The translations under genes were made by a program, and so were the position numbers. DNA of 64,000 nucleotides from assembly GCF_003217495.1 (NCBI RefSeq), contig NZ_QJSW01000001.1, positions 310,001 to 374,000 on the forward strand, written 5' to 3'. A model generated the notes under the pieces. The model saw only the letters and a list, made by a program, of their open reading frames with translations. It ran no database searches and was not told where the DNA came from. Origin of the DNA: Paenibacillus barcinonensis. GTDB taxonomy: Bacteria > Bacillota > Bacilli > Paenibacillales > Paenibacillaceae. Shown here piece by piece: positions 26,307 to 35,060 of this stretch (the first letter of the stretch is position 1; each line of letters starts with the position of its first letter).

Positions 26307-27707
26307 TCAGGAGCTGAACGTACCGCCCGATTTGGAGTCTGCATGTTTCATTTGCTCAGGATAGCCATACGTACCGTGTTCACTAAGATCAAGACCCATT
26401 GTTTCTTCTTCTTCAGTAACACGGATACCCATAATAGCTTTCATACCGCCCAGAATAATGAAGGACATCACAAGTACGAAGGCAAATGCACCTACAAGAC
26501 CTAACAATTGCACGCCCAATTGGTGGAATCCACCGCCATAGAACAGACCCGCTTGACCTACGCCTACTTTCTCAGCCAGTTCAGGTGTTGCGAACAAACC
26601 TGTAGAAATCGCACCCCACATACCAGCGATACCGTGTACGGAGAAGGCATAGATTGGATCATCAATCCCTTTACGATCGAAATATTGTGCTGTGAAGAAT
26701 GTAATAATACCTGCCAGTGCACCAATTACCAGAGCTGCCCAAGGTTCTACGAAGGCACAAGCACCAGTAATGGCAACGAGTGCAGCAAGCACACCATTCA
26801 GCATGCTAGGGATATCTGATTTCCCAAGAACTGCCCAGGAAATCAACAGTGCAGCTACACCACCCGCAGCAGCAGCTACATTGGTAGTCAATGCCACATA
26901 TCCGAAGAAACCATCACCCATAGCAGACAACGTACTACCTGGGTTGAAACCGAACCAACCGATCCAGAGGATGATTACCCCGAGTACGGAGTACACTTGG
27001 TTATGACCTGGAATGATGTTAGGTTTGCCATCTTTGTTGTATTTACCAATACGAGGTTTAAGCAAGATCGTTGCTACGAGCGCTGCAGTTGCACCAGTCA
27101 AGTGAACAACGGTAGAACCTGCGAAGTCTTGCATGCCCAGCTCGGCAAGCCAGCCGCCACCCCATACCCAGTGAGCAACAACCGGATACATAATAATGGT
27201 GTACAGTGTACCAAACACGATATATACGCTCATTTTTGCACGTTCTGCCATACCACCGCAGGCAATCGCCAAGGATACAGCAGCAAAGGCAAGGTGGAAT
27301 ATAAATTTAATCGTTAGCGGAACGTCGGAAGCAGCCAGTGACTCAAAGGAAGCAGCCATCTTGTCTCCGCTCAAGAAGAAACCAGTCGTCCCGAAGAATC
27401 CATTACCGTTACCGAATCCTAGGCCAAAACCAATTCCCCAGAATGCAATAACCGAAATCCCGAGTGTCAGGATTGTCTTACCCGCAATGTGTCCTGCATT
27501 TTTCATTCGAGTAGAGCCTGCCTCCAAAAGTGCAAAGCCCCCTTGCATAAAGAACACGAGCACTACAGCCAGGAACGTAAACACTGAATTCAAACCACTT
27601 TGAAGTTCAATAGTACTCGGACCCTCCGCTGCAGCTGCGAATGCACTTACCGGAAAAGCCAGCAAAGTAAGCATTACTAACATTGAAACCATCCATTTCT
27701 TTCTCAT
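26307..27707 (-). CDS. amtB: Ammonium transporter
   Basis: Amt/Rh-family ammonium channel in the cytoplasmic membrane, 466 residues. An N-terminal signal-like helix (about 6-26) precedes eleven core helices. Visible family landmarks include FFMQGGFALLEAGSTRMKN, the DFAGSTVVHLTGA block with the first pore His, and the second pore His in FSVHGIAGMWG. The start at 27707 has GAGGGAG 8 nt upstream; a GTG three codons earlier overlaps that site. No PII gene (glnK) follows, unlike most amtB operons. A GlnR/TnrA box lies between the -10 and the start. Confidence 0.95.
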   Translation of the reverse strand: MRKKWMVSMLVMLTLLAFPVSAFAAAAEGPSTIELQSGLNSVFTFLAVVLVFFMQGGFALLEAGSTRMKNAGHIAGKTILTLGISVIAFWGIGFGLGFGNGNGFFGTTGFFLSGDKMAASFESLAASDVPLTIKFIFHLAFAAVSLAIACGGMAERAKMSVYIVFGTLYTIIMYPVVAHWVWGGGWLAELGMQDFAGSTVVHLTGATAALVATILLKPRIGKYNKDGKPNIIPGHNQVYSVLGVIILWIGWFGFNPGSTLSAMGDGFFGYVALTTNVAAAAGGVAALLISWAVLGKSDIPSMLNGVLAALVAITGACAFVEPWAALVIGALAGIITFFTAQYFDRKGIDDPIYAFSVHGIAGMWGAISTGLFATPELAEKVGVGQAGLFYGGGFHQLGVQLLGLVGAFAFVLVMSFIILGGMKAIMGIRVTEEEETMGLDLSEHGTYGYPEQMKHADSKSGGTFSS

Positions 27708-27725
27708 ATACCCCACTCCCTCTTA

Positions 27726-27742
27726 TGTTATATTTCTTAACA
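27726..27742. promoter_or_regulatory. GlnR/TnrA box upstream of amtB
   Basis: TGTTA-TATTTCT-TAACA matches the GlnR/TnrA consensus TGTNA-N7-TNACA exactly. It lies about 22 bp downstream of the amtB -10 box, within the transcribed leader, which is the arrangement expected for repression when nitrogen is plentiful. Confidence 0.8.
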
Positions 27743-27763
27743 CATCGTGAAACTCTTAATGTC

Positions 27764-27793
27764 ATTATAAGCAGAAGACAGGAAAGTTGACAA
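27764..27793 (-). promoter_or_regulatory. Promoter of the amtB cluster
   Basis: On the minus strand TTGTCA (27788-27793), an 18-bp spacer and TATAAT (27764-27769). The predicted start is near 27757, about 50 nt upstream of the amtB start codon. Confidence 0.75.
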
Positions 27794-28058
27794 GAGTATT
27801 TTCATCATTTTTCAAAATATTTTATGGGAATAAAGTCTTACGTCTTTTTCTTGCACTTAAGTACATATTCATATTGCTTAAGCACATAGATATAGAAATG
27901 GAGGCAAGCTATGCCAAAGCATAACGTTTGACTGTATGGTTGGTGATCATGTATCATACTTATTAGTAATAATAACCGGGCGCACTCTAATGAAGCGCTT
28001 GAGGAAACTACATTTCCCTACATTTGAACTTGCAAGCGAGGTGAATATCATTGGGGAT

Positions 28059-28487
28059 ATGAAACTTTTCCGGATTGGCGAGCTCGCCAAAACCGCTAGT
28101 GTAAGTGAACGAACAATTGACTATTACACAAAACTTGGGCTCATCGCTCCTGAAGAACGAACACAAAAAAATTATCGTCTCTACAGTCATGAAACCTTAA
28201 CCAGGCTAGAACGTATTGTACAGATGAAACAGGAGAAGTATAGTCTCGAAGAGATCAAACAATCTCTTGAGAAATGGAGTCTGGTCAGCACAGAGGAACA
28301 GGTTGCAAGCAAACTGACATCACTTGAACTTCATGTGCAGCAGCTTGAGCGAGAGGTTAATGAGCTCAAGCCACTCCTTGGAGAGATGAAGCCAGTACAA
28401 GCTCGCAAAATGATGGCAGGACTCCTCACAAAAAGCGCAGGCACGATGGAGGCTTTAAAAATCCTGCTTGAAAACACCATGATGTAG
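28059..28487 (+). CDS. MerR-family transcriptional regulator
   Basis: A 142-residue DNA-binding protein. The winged helix-turn-helix is at residues 1-70 (KLFRIGELAKTASVSERTID, then YYTKLGLI), followed by a long coiled-coil dimerisation helix (about 80-115) and a short C-terminal tail. No Cys pair for metal sensing is visible, so the effector is unknown. I start at the ATG at 28059, the usual MerR beginning; the frame stays open upstream but without family similarity. The YugP-type protease gene follows 29 bp later in the same direction and is likely cotranscribed. Confidence 0.87.
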   Translation: MKLFRIGELAKTASVSERTIDYYTKLGLIAPEERTQKNYRLYSHETLTRLERIVQMKQEKYSLEEIKQSLEKWSLVSTEEQVASKLTSLELHVQQLEREVNELKPLLGEMKPVQARKMMAGLLTKSAGTMEALKILLENTMM

Positions 28488-28516
28488 CTTATTATGATGA
28501 AAGCGGAGGAATGAAT

Positions 28517-29197
28517 ATGAGTTTCAATAACGGAATGTTCGTACTGATCATTATCGCCTTTTTACTCTCTTTATGGGCGCAATTCCGAGTTAAAGGTACA
28601 TTTAGACGCTGGTCCGAGGTACCTAACCTGAGTGGCATGACTGGTTACGACGCAGCCCGCCACATGTTAGATGCTAACGGCCTTCACGATGTACCGATTG
28701 AACCCGTTCGCGGTTCACTCTCTGACCACTACGATCCCATTAATCGGGTCGTTCGTTTGTCCGAGCCTGTATACTATGAACGCTCCATCTCGGCCCTATC
28801 CGTTGCTTGTCACGAGGTTGGCCATGCGATCCAACATAAAGAAAGTTATCCAATGCTGGCACTACGTCATCGGATCTTCCCGATAGTAAACTTTGCATCC
28901 GGAATTGCACCACTCTTGTTAATCGCAGGTTTCATCTTTAACGCAATGAACCTGGTCGGCGTCGGCATTATTTTCTTCTCGGTGACGGTTGCTTTTCAAT
29001 TGATCACCCTGCCGGTTGAGTTCAATGCCAGCAATCGCGCTCGTGAGATTATGGTATCCGAAGGTTATATCCGTAACGAAGAGGAAAAAGGCGTAGCTAA
29101 AGTGTTGAATGCCGCAGCTTTAACTTATGTGGCTGCCGCTTTAATCTCGTTGCTTGAGTTGATACGTTACATCGGTATCTTTAACAGCCGTGATTAA
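28517..29197 (+). CDS. YugP-type membrane zinc metallopeptidase
   Basis: A 226-residue integral membrane protease. The zinc motif HEVGHAIQH starts near residue 99 in ACHEVGHAIQH, and an additional Glu ligand is expected in the VEFNASNRA region near 178. Membrane helices are at about 6-23, 130-150, 152-175 and 195-215. The family (DUF/peptidase U49-like, YugP) has no well-known substrate. GCGGAGGA with 6-nt spacing selects the second ATG (28517). The gene follows a MerR regulator in an apparent two-gene operon. Confidence 0.88.
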   Translation: MSFNNGMFVLIIIAFLLSLWAQFRVKGTFRRWSEVPNLSGMTGYDAARHMLDANGLHDVPIEPVRGSLSDHYDPINRVVRLSEPVYYERSISALSVACHEVGHAIQHKESYPMLALRHRIFPIVNFASGIAPLLLIAGFIFNAMNLVGVGIIFFSVTVAFQLITLPVEFNASNRAREIMVSEGYIRNEEEKGVAKVLNAAALTYVAAALISLLELIRYIGIFNSRD

Positions 29198-29226
29198 TTA
29201 AAACATCCATAATAGCTTGGTAAAAA

Positions 29227-29269
29227 CAAAACAATACCCCACCGTTTATTCGGATGGGGTATTGTTTTG
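29227..29269. terminator. Bidirectional terminator overlapping the LysR gene end
   Basis: A 15-bp stem (CAAAACAATACCCCA and complement) with T-runs on both strands. On the minus strand one arm is formed by the last codons of the LysR gene (stop at 29246), so the terminator starts inside the coding region. Confidence 0.85.
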
Positions 29270-30157
29270 CTGTAAACCAAAATAATGAAGCAAGAACGAG
29301 CGGAAGGACTGTGCAACCAACGGGAGCTTATCATCTGCACGATGAATTAAGCCGATTGTTCTGGTTACCTTCGGATGAGAAATCGCCACATGTGCAGGCT
29401 GCAACGGATTGGTCTGAAATAATGCCATTTCCGGCAGCAAACTAACCCCCATACCCGCGGCAACTAATCCACGAATCGTATCCGTCTCTTCGCCCTCAAA
29501 CGCAATTTTAGGTGTAAACCCTGCCTCCAGACAGGCATGCCACACAATCGGACGAAGTGAGTACCCTTTGCTAAAAAGTACAAACTTGTCATCCTTCAAC
29601 TGCTCCAATGCAATTCTCTCTTCCCCTGCGAGCGGATGATTTGGCGGCAAAATGGCATGCAGCTCCTCGGTCAGTACAATATCACCCGCTACTTGATCAT
29701 GTTTTTCGGGAAATGGTGAAATGAAAGCCAAATCAACCTCCGCAGATAACACATCCCGAATCAATGTTGGATACATTCCCTGCTTGAACCTGAATTTCAC
29801 ATTCGGATAACGCTGACGAAAAGCAGCCACCACCGAAGGAATCAGATGAATTCCCAGACTGTGGGGAAAACCGATGCGAATTTCCCCATGCTCCGGGTCA
29901 AGAAACTCATGCACCTCTCCAACTGCCTTGTCGAGGTCTTTCAATATGCCTTCAACCCGTTTGCAAAAAAGCTGGCCCACAGCAGTTAACTGCAGGTTCC
30001 TTCCTTTTTGCATAAATAGATCCACCCCAAGCTCTTCTTCGAGCTGATGAATCTGCCTGCTGACCGCAGATTGCGCCACATGAAGCTCTTCAGCCGCTTG
30101 TGTGACGTGCTCCTTCTGCGCCACCTTTAAAAAATAATGCAACTGTCTTAATTCCAC
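29246..30157 (-). CDS. LysR-family regulator, GltC-like
   Basis: A 303-residue LysR-type regulator. The helix-turn-helix occupies residues 1-60 (VTQAAEELHVAQSAVSRQI), with the start MELRQLHYFLKVAQKEHV very like B. subtilis GltC. The effector domain also shares GltC landmarks (YLDP-like FLDPEHGEIRIGFP, FVLFSKGYSLR, GLVAAGMGVSLLPE). GltC activates gltAB (glutamate synthase) and senses 2-oxoglutarate/glutamate. No gltAB lies here, so the orthologous role is inferred. It starts with GTG at 30157 after GGAG. The 3' end forms part of a terminator. Confidence 0.87.
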   Translation of the reverse strand: MELRQLHYFLKVAQKEHVTQAAEELHVAQSAVSRQIHQLEEELGVDLFMQKGRNLQLTAVGQLFCKRVEGILKDLDKAVGEVHEFLDPEHGEIRIGFPHSLGIHLIPSVVAAFRQRYPNVKFRFKQGMYPTLIRDVLSAEVDLAFISPFPEKHDQVAGDIVLTEELHAILPPNHPLAGEERIALEQLKDDKFVLFSKGYSLRPIVWHACLEAGFTPKIAFEGEETDTIRGLVAAGMGVSLLPEMALFQTNPLQPAHVAISHPKVTRTIGLIHRADDKLPLVAQSFRSFLLHYFGLQQNNTPSE

Positions 30158-30229
30158 TTGCCTGATCGCTCCAATCTGTTATACCCTACTCTATCCCTAT
30201 TAACGCATTCCATCTTGAGAACGTTCTGA

Positions 30230-30862
30230 CTACTTCCTCTTCCTGAATATACGCGGTTTCCACAAACGAATCATCAAGCCATAGATAAAGAATCCGGCCA
30301 CCAGACCACCTAAATGCGCCATCCAATTGACATTTGCTACTGCAAAGGAGAAAATAATCCCGAATAACAGCAACGTGTACAACGTTTTGCGTGATGTCTC
30401 ATCCATCAGGCCCCGCTGGAACAACGCCACGTAGAGAAACGCCCCATACACAGCATAAATCGCACCGGATGCTCCTACCGAAATCGTAATTACGTTGATC
30501 GAATTATAGTACGCAATTGCAAGAATATTGCCGACCACACCACCTGCCAGGTACAACACTCCGTATCGTAACGATCCCAGAAGACGCTCCATCGGCGGAG
30601 CAAACACAACTAACGCAAAGCTGTTAAACAATAGATGACTGAAGCCGGCATGCAGGAAGATGGAGGTCACATAACGCCACCACTCTCCAGCCAATAACTC
30701 ATGGTTTGTCAGCGCACCGAACTTCAACAACACCAGACTGCTCGTTGAACCACCATTAAACGTCAAGACAAAAAACATAATTACATTCGCAATTAATAAC
30801 AACGATGTCAAAGGAAAGAACTTCAAATAACTTTTCCAATTTTCATAGCGGATAAATATCAT
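30230..30862 (-). CDS. Rhomboid-family intramembrane serine protease
   Basis: A six-helix rhomboid protease. The catalytic Ser is in VGASGAIYAVYG and the His in NVNWMAHLGGLVAG; the helix 2 block is HAGFSHLLFNSFAL with a conserved His and Asn. It cuts membrane-spanning substrates; the target is unknown. The frame is open to an ATG at 30955, but that region holds promoter elements of the divergent tpx gene and lacks family similarity, so I start at the ATG at 30862 (MIFIRYENW), although its ribosome site is weak. Confidence 0.87.
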   Translation of the reverse strand: MIFIRYENWKSYLKFFPLTSLLLIANVIMFFVLTFNGGSTSSLVLLKFGALTNHELLAGEWWRYVTSIFLHAGFSHLLFNSFALVVFAPPMERLLGSLRYGVLYLAGGVVGNILAIAYYNSINVITISVGASGAIYAVYGAFLYVALFQRGLMDETSRKTLYTLLLFGIIFSFAVANVNWMAHLGGLVAGFFIYGLMIRLWKPRIFRKRK

Positions 30863-30938
30863 AGACTTTTTACTTTCACTCCACCCTGTTAAGATCAGAC
30901 ACAGCTTCTCGGATACACCACAAGGCGCATCCACGGAT

Positions 30939-30968
30939 TGGACAATGCCTTTCATAAAAGATTATAAT
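30939..30968 (+). promoter_or_regulatory. Promoter of tpx
   Basis: TGGACA (30939-30944), an 18-bp spacer and TATAAT (30963-30968). A near-mirror ATTATA gives the opposite strand a -10 at 30961-30966, so the two divergent genes may share this site. Confidence 0.6.
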
Positions 30969-31012
30969 GGATTTTGGCACGGATCACCAATTTATAAGGA
31001 GGAACATTATTT

Positions 31013-31531
31013 ATGACACAAGAACGTACAGGCGCAGCCACTTTTAAAGGCAACCCTATTACCTTGATCGGACCTGAATTGAAGGTAGGCGATCAAGCTC
31101 CAGACTTCACTGTGAGCAAAAACCTGCTTGAAGACGCATCTCTGAAAGATTTCGCAGGCAAAATCAAATTAATCAGCGTTGTTCCTTCTCTGGACACTGG
31201 CGTATGTGATGCACAGACTCGCCGCTTCAATGTTGAAGCCGCAGATCTCGGAGAGAACGTTGTTGTTCTAACTGTCAGCGTTGACCTCCCATTCGCACAG
31301 GAACGTTGGTGCGGTGCAGCGGGCGTTGACCGCGTAGTGACACTTTCTGACTATAAAACGCGCTCTTTTGGCGAGAACTACGGCGTTCTGATCAAAGAAT
31401 TCCAGCTCGACATGCGTTCTATATTTGTAGTGGATGCCGAAGACAAAATTACATATGTGGAGTACCTGCCTGAAATGACAGACTCCCCTAACTTCGAGCA
31501 AGCCATCGCTGCTGTAAAAGCTTTGCTGTAA
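31013..31531 (+). CDS. tpx: Thiol peroxidase (atypical 2-Cys peroxiredoxin)
   Basis: Reduces hydrogen and alkyl peroxides with thioredoxin in the cytosol. The 172 residues have the peroxidatic Cys65 in [15 protein letters not shown] and the resolving Cys100 in [11 protein letters not shown], the usual Tpx spacing. GGAGG lies 10 nt before the ATG. It is monocistronic with its own promoter and terminator. The rhomboid gene is divergent. Confidence 0.95.
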   Translation: MTQERTGAATFKGNPITLIGPELKVGDQAPDFTVSKNLLEDASLKDFAGKIKLISVVPSLDTGVCDAQTRRFNVEAADLGENVVVLTVSVDLPFAQERWCGAAGVDRVVTLSDYKTRSFGENYGVLIKEFQLDMRSIFVVDAEDKITYVEYLPEMTDSPNFEQAIAAVKALL

Positions 31532-31555
31532 AACTGGTTTCATATGTGCAGAATA

Positions 31556-31590
31556 AAAGCGAGGAAGGTCCGCCTTCTCTCGCTTTTTGT
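31556..31590. terminator. Bidirectional terminator between tpx and DUF1499-like gene
   Basis: A GCGAG-GAAGG stem pairs with CCTTC-TCTCGC with one bulged base, flanked by AAAA and TTTTT. It ends tpx and the convergent gene at 31606. Confidence 0.8.
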
Positions 31591-31605
31591 ATGCCATCCT
31601 TTATG

Positions 31606-31998
31606 TTACTCATTCACTTTGTATTTGCTCAGCTTTTTATCCAATACAGAGAACAGGTTCATAATTGTACGGTAGTTTGAACCCAGATCTCCCATTGAGC
31701 CGCGGGATGCTGAATACATATCTACTGCACTCCGCACAGGACTTACTGAAATAATGGAAACCGTAATATCCATCGTGCGCCCAAACGTCGTGCGCTTCTC
31801 CAGTATAATTTCCCCTACCGAGTGCACCTCATGCAACACTTTATAACCCGGAATTTTTTTGAGTGTCGACGAGATCTCTTCCCAGGCCTTCTCTTTAGAT
31901 AGATTGTAATACCGTGTTTTTAATTTGGGATCCTTGGCTCGATCGCTGGTTCCCTCCATGCTGCGGATGATACCGACGAGCGTTCTCTTTAAGGTCAA
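31606..31998 (-). CDS. DUF1499-like cytosolic protein
   Basis: A 130-residue soluble protein. The pattern (RSMEGTSDRAKDP, LKTRYYNLSKEKAW, GYKVLHEVHSVGEIILEKRT, RSAVDMYSASRGSMGDLGSN) looks like the short cytosolic DUF1499-type proteins of Bacillus relatives, whose function is unknown. The start is TTG at 31998 after a strong AGGAGGAAGG. A bidirectional terminator lies beyond its stop. The family name is given with moderate confidence. Confidence 0.75.
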   Translation of the reverse strand: MTLKRTLVGIIRSMEGTSDRAKDPKLKTRYYNLSKEKAWEEISSTLKKIPGYKVLHEVHSVGEIILEKRTTFGRTMDITVSIISVSPVRSAVDMYSASRGSMGDLGSNYRTIMNLFSVLDKKLSKYKVNE

Positions 31999-32156
31999 GA
32001 CCCTTCCTCCTTTGAGTGTAACCGTTCCATTTATGTATTCTAGTGTAACATTGTTCTTGGAGTAACAAAAGGGTAAGCATCATATTTAACAAAAATAGAA
32101 CGCCAACTCCCCGCGATGCTTAATCATTCATCTACAGCAGCCCGTAAACAAACGTA

Positions 32157-32199
32157 AAAACACCCTGGCTTCCTTCGTTGAAGGAAAAGTCAGGGTGCT
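32157..32199 (-). terminator. Terminator of the 6S-like RNA unit
   Basis: On the minus strand CACCCTG pairs with CAGGGTG around an inner TTCCTTC/GAAGGAA stem, and GTTTTTA follows. It closes the transcript that starts near 32403. Confidence 0.8.
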
Positions 32200-32406
32200 G
32201 TACATTGTAACATTGAAAACCCGCCTATGCCGTCCGGCTACATTGTCTTATGAACCTGCTTGGCAGGTGGGTGACTGCAAAAATGCATTTGAAGTCCCCT
32301 TGTCTTATAGACAGGGCTTTTCAGCAACATTCTGTATTAATCTCCCAAAGACATCATCATTGGTTCAAAACAACGAATAACCGAAACGTACATCGCAGGA
32401 TGTACA
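32199..32406 (-). ncRNA. ssrS: 6S-like regulatory RNA candidate
   Basis: A non-coding stretch of about 205 nt has its own promoter and terminator. Ends pair (TGTACAT with ATGTACA). Inside are a stem AAG-CCC-TGTC/GACA-GGG-CTT, a small ACCTGC/GCAGGT hairpin, and GCCGGACGGCATAGGCGGG near the 3' end. The order CACC, small hairpin, AGCC...GGCAT...CGGG recalls the 3' half of 6S RNA, which binds sigma-A RNA polymerase in stationary phase. The assignment is by eye from memory of the family, without a covariance search; another structured RNA is possible. Confidence 0.5.
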
Positions 32407-32409
32407 ATT

Positions 32410-32438
32410 ATTATATCCCTAACTGTGTAAAAAGTAAA
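32410..32438 (-). promoter_or_regulatory. Promoter of the 6S-like RNA
   Basis: On the minus strand TTTACT (32433-32438), 17 bp, TATAAT (32410-32415). It lies directly downstream of the yesL-like stop codon, with no coding frame following, so it serves a separate non-coding transcript. Confidence 0.65.
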
Positions 32439-32455
32439 TGCCGCAGCACCACGTT

Positions 32456-33277
32456 TTATTTAGACTGTGTAAAATCCTTCTGGTCAGCCGGTTCAGCTGC
32501 CTTGCCCTCTTCATTAGCATCATCAGACTTCTCAGCCAGTGCGGCAGCCTCTTCTTCCTCCTTCTGCAGTTGAAGCTTCTGCATCTGCTCCTGCATTTTG
32601 TTGTAGGTCGCATAGAAGTTAAAGAACGCAAACCAGGCTATAATGCTCATGATGAAAAAGATAAACAACACCGGATAACGCAATCCGATATAAAACAGCA
32701 ATCCGCTTCCCAACAATGTGGAGAACACACGGAAAGGCCGAATCAACGTCAGAAGCACGGCATTTTTGATAATTAGTCCGATTGACATGTGATAGTGAAC
32801 AACCATTGAGAAGAAGTTAAACAAGGATACAAACAGCAACAGGAGCAGCACCAGCATAATGATACCAACCAGCTGCATATTGCGGAACTGCGTCATATAC
32901 ACCGTATAGTCCAGGTACATAATCACAAACAGCAGTGTATAGAAAATACCCCCGATTAAGCTTTGCTTGTAGTTTTCCTTGTAACCTGTAAAGAACGTAC
33001 GGAAGATCGGAACATCCGTATCTCCCATATTCCATTTACGAACAACCGTGAACAATGCTGCTGTAGCCGGAAAAAGTGTAAGCGGTGCCACAATGGCTAT
33101 AGCCCAGTTCATTTGTAATGATTCGTTGGCGAGATTCTGCTGCATCACGAGCAGTTTCATAATCAAGAAAAACAGAAATGGTGACGAACAGATGGCCCAC
33201 AATAGATTGGTTGCAGCCAGTCTCGTAATCCATTCTGTCAGCCGGTATATCCCGCCCATAGCTCCTTTAAACTCCAA
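32456..33277 (-). CDS. YesL/DUF624-family membrane protein
   Basis: A 273-residue membrane protein with about five to six helices (about 20-40, 58-80, 105-125, 135-160, 190-225) and a Glu/Ala-rich cytoplasmic tail with coiled-coil character (KMQEQMQKLQLQKEEEEAAA). It matches the YesL (DUF624) pattern. In Bacillus YesL is encoded with pectin/rhamnogalacturonan uptake genes, but no such genes are adjacent here, so function is open. Start is TTG at 33277, 6 nt after GGGGGAGA. The 6S-like promoter begins right at its 3' end. Confidence 0.83.
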   Translation of the reverse strand: MEFKGAMGGIYRLTEWITRLAATNLLWAICSSPFLFFLIMKLLVMQQNLANESLQMNWAIAIVAPLTLFPATAALFTVVRKWNMGDTDVPIFRTFFTGYKENYKQSLIGGIFYTLLFVIMYLDYTVYMTQFRNMQLVGIIMLVLLLLLFVSLFNFFSMVVHYHMSIGLIIKNAVLLTLIRPFRVFSTLLGSGLLFYIGLRYPVLFIFFIMSIIAWFAFFNFYATYNKMQEQMQKLQLQKEEEEAAALAEKSDDANEEGKAAEPADQKDFTQSK

Positions 33278-33435
33278 ACCATTCTCCCCCTCCGTACCTT
33301 GCCTATAACCTCAAGTCTAATATTAATATACCTTATTATATATAGGAAAAGCCAGCACTTCCCGAAAGAAGATCACTTTCAAAAACATGCATCACAGTAA
33401 TAATTGGAAATTATATGAACATTTACAAATACAAA

Positions 33436-33464
33436 AGGATGGGGCAGCATCCCTGCCCCATCCT
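33436..33464 (-). terminator. Terminator of cshA
   Basis: A perfect 12-bp stem (AGGATGGGGCAG and complement) and 5-nt loop are followed on the minus strand by TTTTG. It lies 16 bp past the helicase stop. Confidence 0.88.
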
Positions 33465-33479
33465 CATTAAATCGTATGC

Positions 33480-35060
33480 TTATTCGAAGGAGTTGTCTCT
33501 AGCTGGACGACGTCCCTCATTGTTGTTGCTTGGGCGCGGTTTGCGATCACGGTTGTAGCCGCCTTCTCTGCTTCCGGTTCCACCACTGTTACGGTCACGG
33601 TTGTAGCCACCACGTCCACCGCTGCTGCTGTTGCGGTCACGGTTGTAGCCACCACCACTGCCGCTACTGCGGTTACCGTTATAACCAGATGGCTTACGTC
33701 CGCCAGAACGAACATCTGGTCTGCGACGTTTTGCACGGATTGGATCTTCTGGAGTCAGATCAACCTGAGCATCCTTTTTGTCGCCCGTGAGAAGTTTCAA
33801 TGCTGCAGACAGCAATTGCACAGAATCATACTGCTCAAGCATTTGAATCGCAATGCCTTTGTACTCGTTCAGTTCGCCGGATTGAACAATCTCCAGGAGA
33901 CGTTCAGCCGTTACACGTTGTTTTCCTTCAACCGCTTCAGCCATCGTTGGCAGTGGTTTACGCGGAATACGGTGACGAGTTACGCGCTCAATGAAGTGCA
34001 GGTGATCAATCTCACGCGGTGTAACGAAAGACCATGCTGCACCTTCTTTACCCGCACGGCCTGTACGACCAATACGGTGAACATAACTTTCAGGATCTTG
34101 CGGAAGGTCAAAGTTCACTACGTGGGTTACGCCCGATACATCGAGACCACGAGCCGCTACGTCTGTTGCAACGAGTACATCAATGCTGCCGTCACGGAAC
34201 TTACGCATTACCGTATCACGTTGGTTTTGTGACAAGTCACCATGCAGGCCATCCGCAGAATATCCACGTTTTTGCAAAGCTTCAGCCAATTCGTCTACGC
34301 GACGCTTTGTACGTCCGAATACAATTGCCAGTTCAGGAGATTCCATATCCAGCAAACGGCTGAGTGCTTCGAATTTCTGGCGCTCAGGAACTTCGATATA
34401 CGCCTGATCAATCAACGGAGCGCTGACTTGTTTAGGAATAACAGAAACGTGTTCTGGGTTATTCAAGAATTGTTGAGCCAGTTTTTGAATGTTAGGAGGC
34501 ATTGTTGCAGAGAACAACATCGTTTGACGATCGTCTGGAACTTGTTTCAGGATGGATTGAATATCCTCCATAAAGCCCATGTCGAGCATTTCATCCGCTT
34601 CGTCCAATACGACAGTTTGTACATCATCAAGTTTGATTGTTTTACGGTTGATGTGGTCAAGGAGACGTCCTGGTGTACCGATGATAATCTGTGGTTTTCT
34701 TTTCAGTGCACGAATCTGGCGTACGATATCTTGTCCGCCGTAGATTGGCAGGGAGCGCAGACCTTTGAAGCGAGTAAGTTTTTCGATCTCTTCAGCAACT
34801 TGGATCGCAAGTTCACGTGTAGGTGCCATAATGAGGGCGCGGATTTTTTCATCCGTTTTGGAGATTTTACTAATCAATGGAATACCAAATGCTGCAGTTT
34901 TACCTGTACCTGTTTGAGCTTGACCAATCAAATCTTTGCCTTCAAGTGCAATTGGAATCGATTTGGATTGAATCGGTGTTGCTTCTTCAAACCCGAGCTC
35001 AGTGATGGCTTGCAGCACCAGTGGTTCAAGATTGAAATCTGAGAAATTTAAATTTGTCAA
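33480..35060 (-). CDS. cshA: DEAD-box RNA helicase, CshA type
   Basis: ATP-dependent RNA helicase linked to RNA decay and ribosome assembly, 526 residues. RecA-like domain 1 shows the Q motif ([10 protein letters not shown]), [23 protein letters not shown] and SAT; domain 2 shows [10 protein letters not shown] and [10 protein letters not shown]. The C-terminal tail from about 440 is Arg/Gly/Asn-rich with three YNRDR repeats ([27 protein letters not shown]), a likely disordered RNA-binding tail. The start is TTG at 35060, 10-11 nt after AAAGGAG. The leader carries repeats described at 35061-35364. Confidence 0.93.
   Translation of the reverse strand: MTNLNFSDFNLEPLVLQAITELGFEEATPIQSKSIPIALEGKDLIGQAQTGTGKTAAFGIPLISKISKTDEKIRALIMAPTRELAIQVAEEIEKLTRFKGLRSLPIYGGQDIVRQIRALKRKPQIIIGTPGRLLDHINRKTIKLDDVQTVVLDEADEMLDMGFMEDIQSILKQVPDDRQTMLFSATMPPNIQKLAQQFLNNPEHVSVIPKQVSAPLIDQAYIEVPERQKFEALSRLLDMESPELAIVFGRTKRRVDELAEALQKRGYSADGLHGDLSQNQRDTVMRKFRDGSIDVLVATDVAARGLDVSGVTHVVNFDLPQDPESYVHRIGRTGRAGKEGAAWSFVTPREIDHLHFIERVTRHRIPRKPLPTMAEAVEGKQRVTAERLLEIVQSGELNEYKGIAIQMLEQYDSVQLLSAALKLLTGDKKDAQVDLTPEDPIRAKRRRPDVRSGGRKPSGYNGNRSSGSGGGYNRDRNSSSGGRGGYNRDRNSGGTGSREGGYNRDRKPRPSNNNEGRRPARDNSFE

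Noticed and set aside
30863..30955. N-terminal extension of the rhomboid protease from the ATG at 30955
   Set aside because: The stretch overlaps promoter elements of tpx, lacks family similarity and its ATG lies only about 6 nt from a -10 box.
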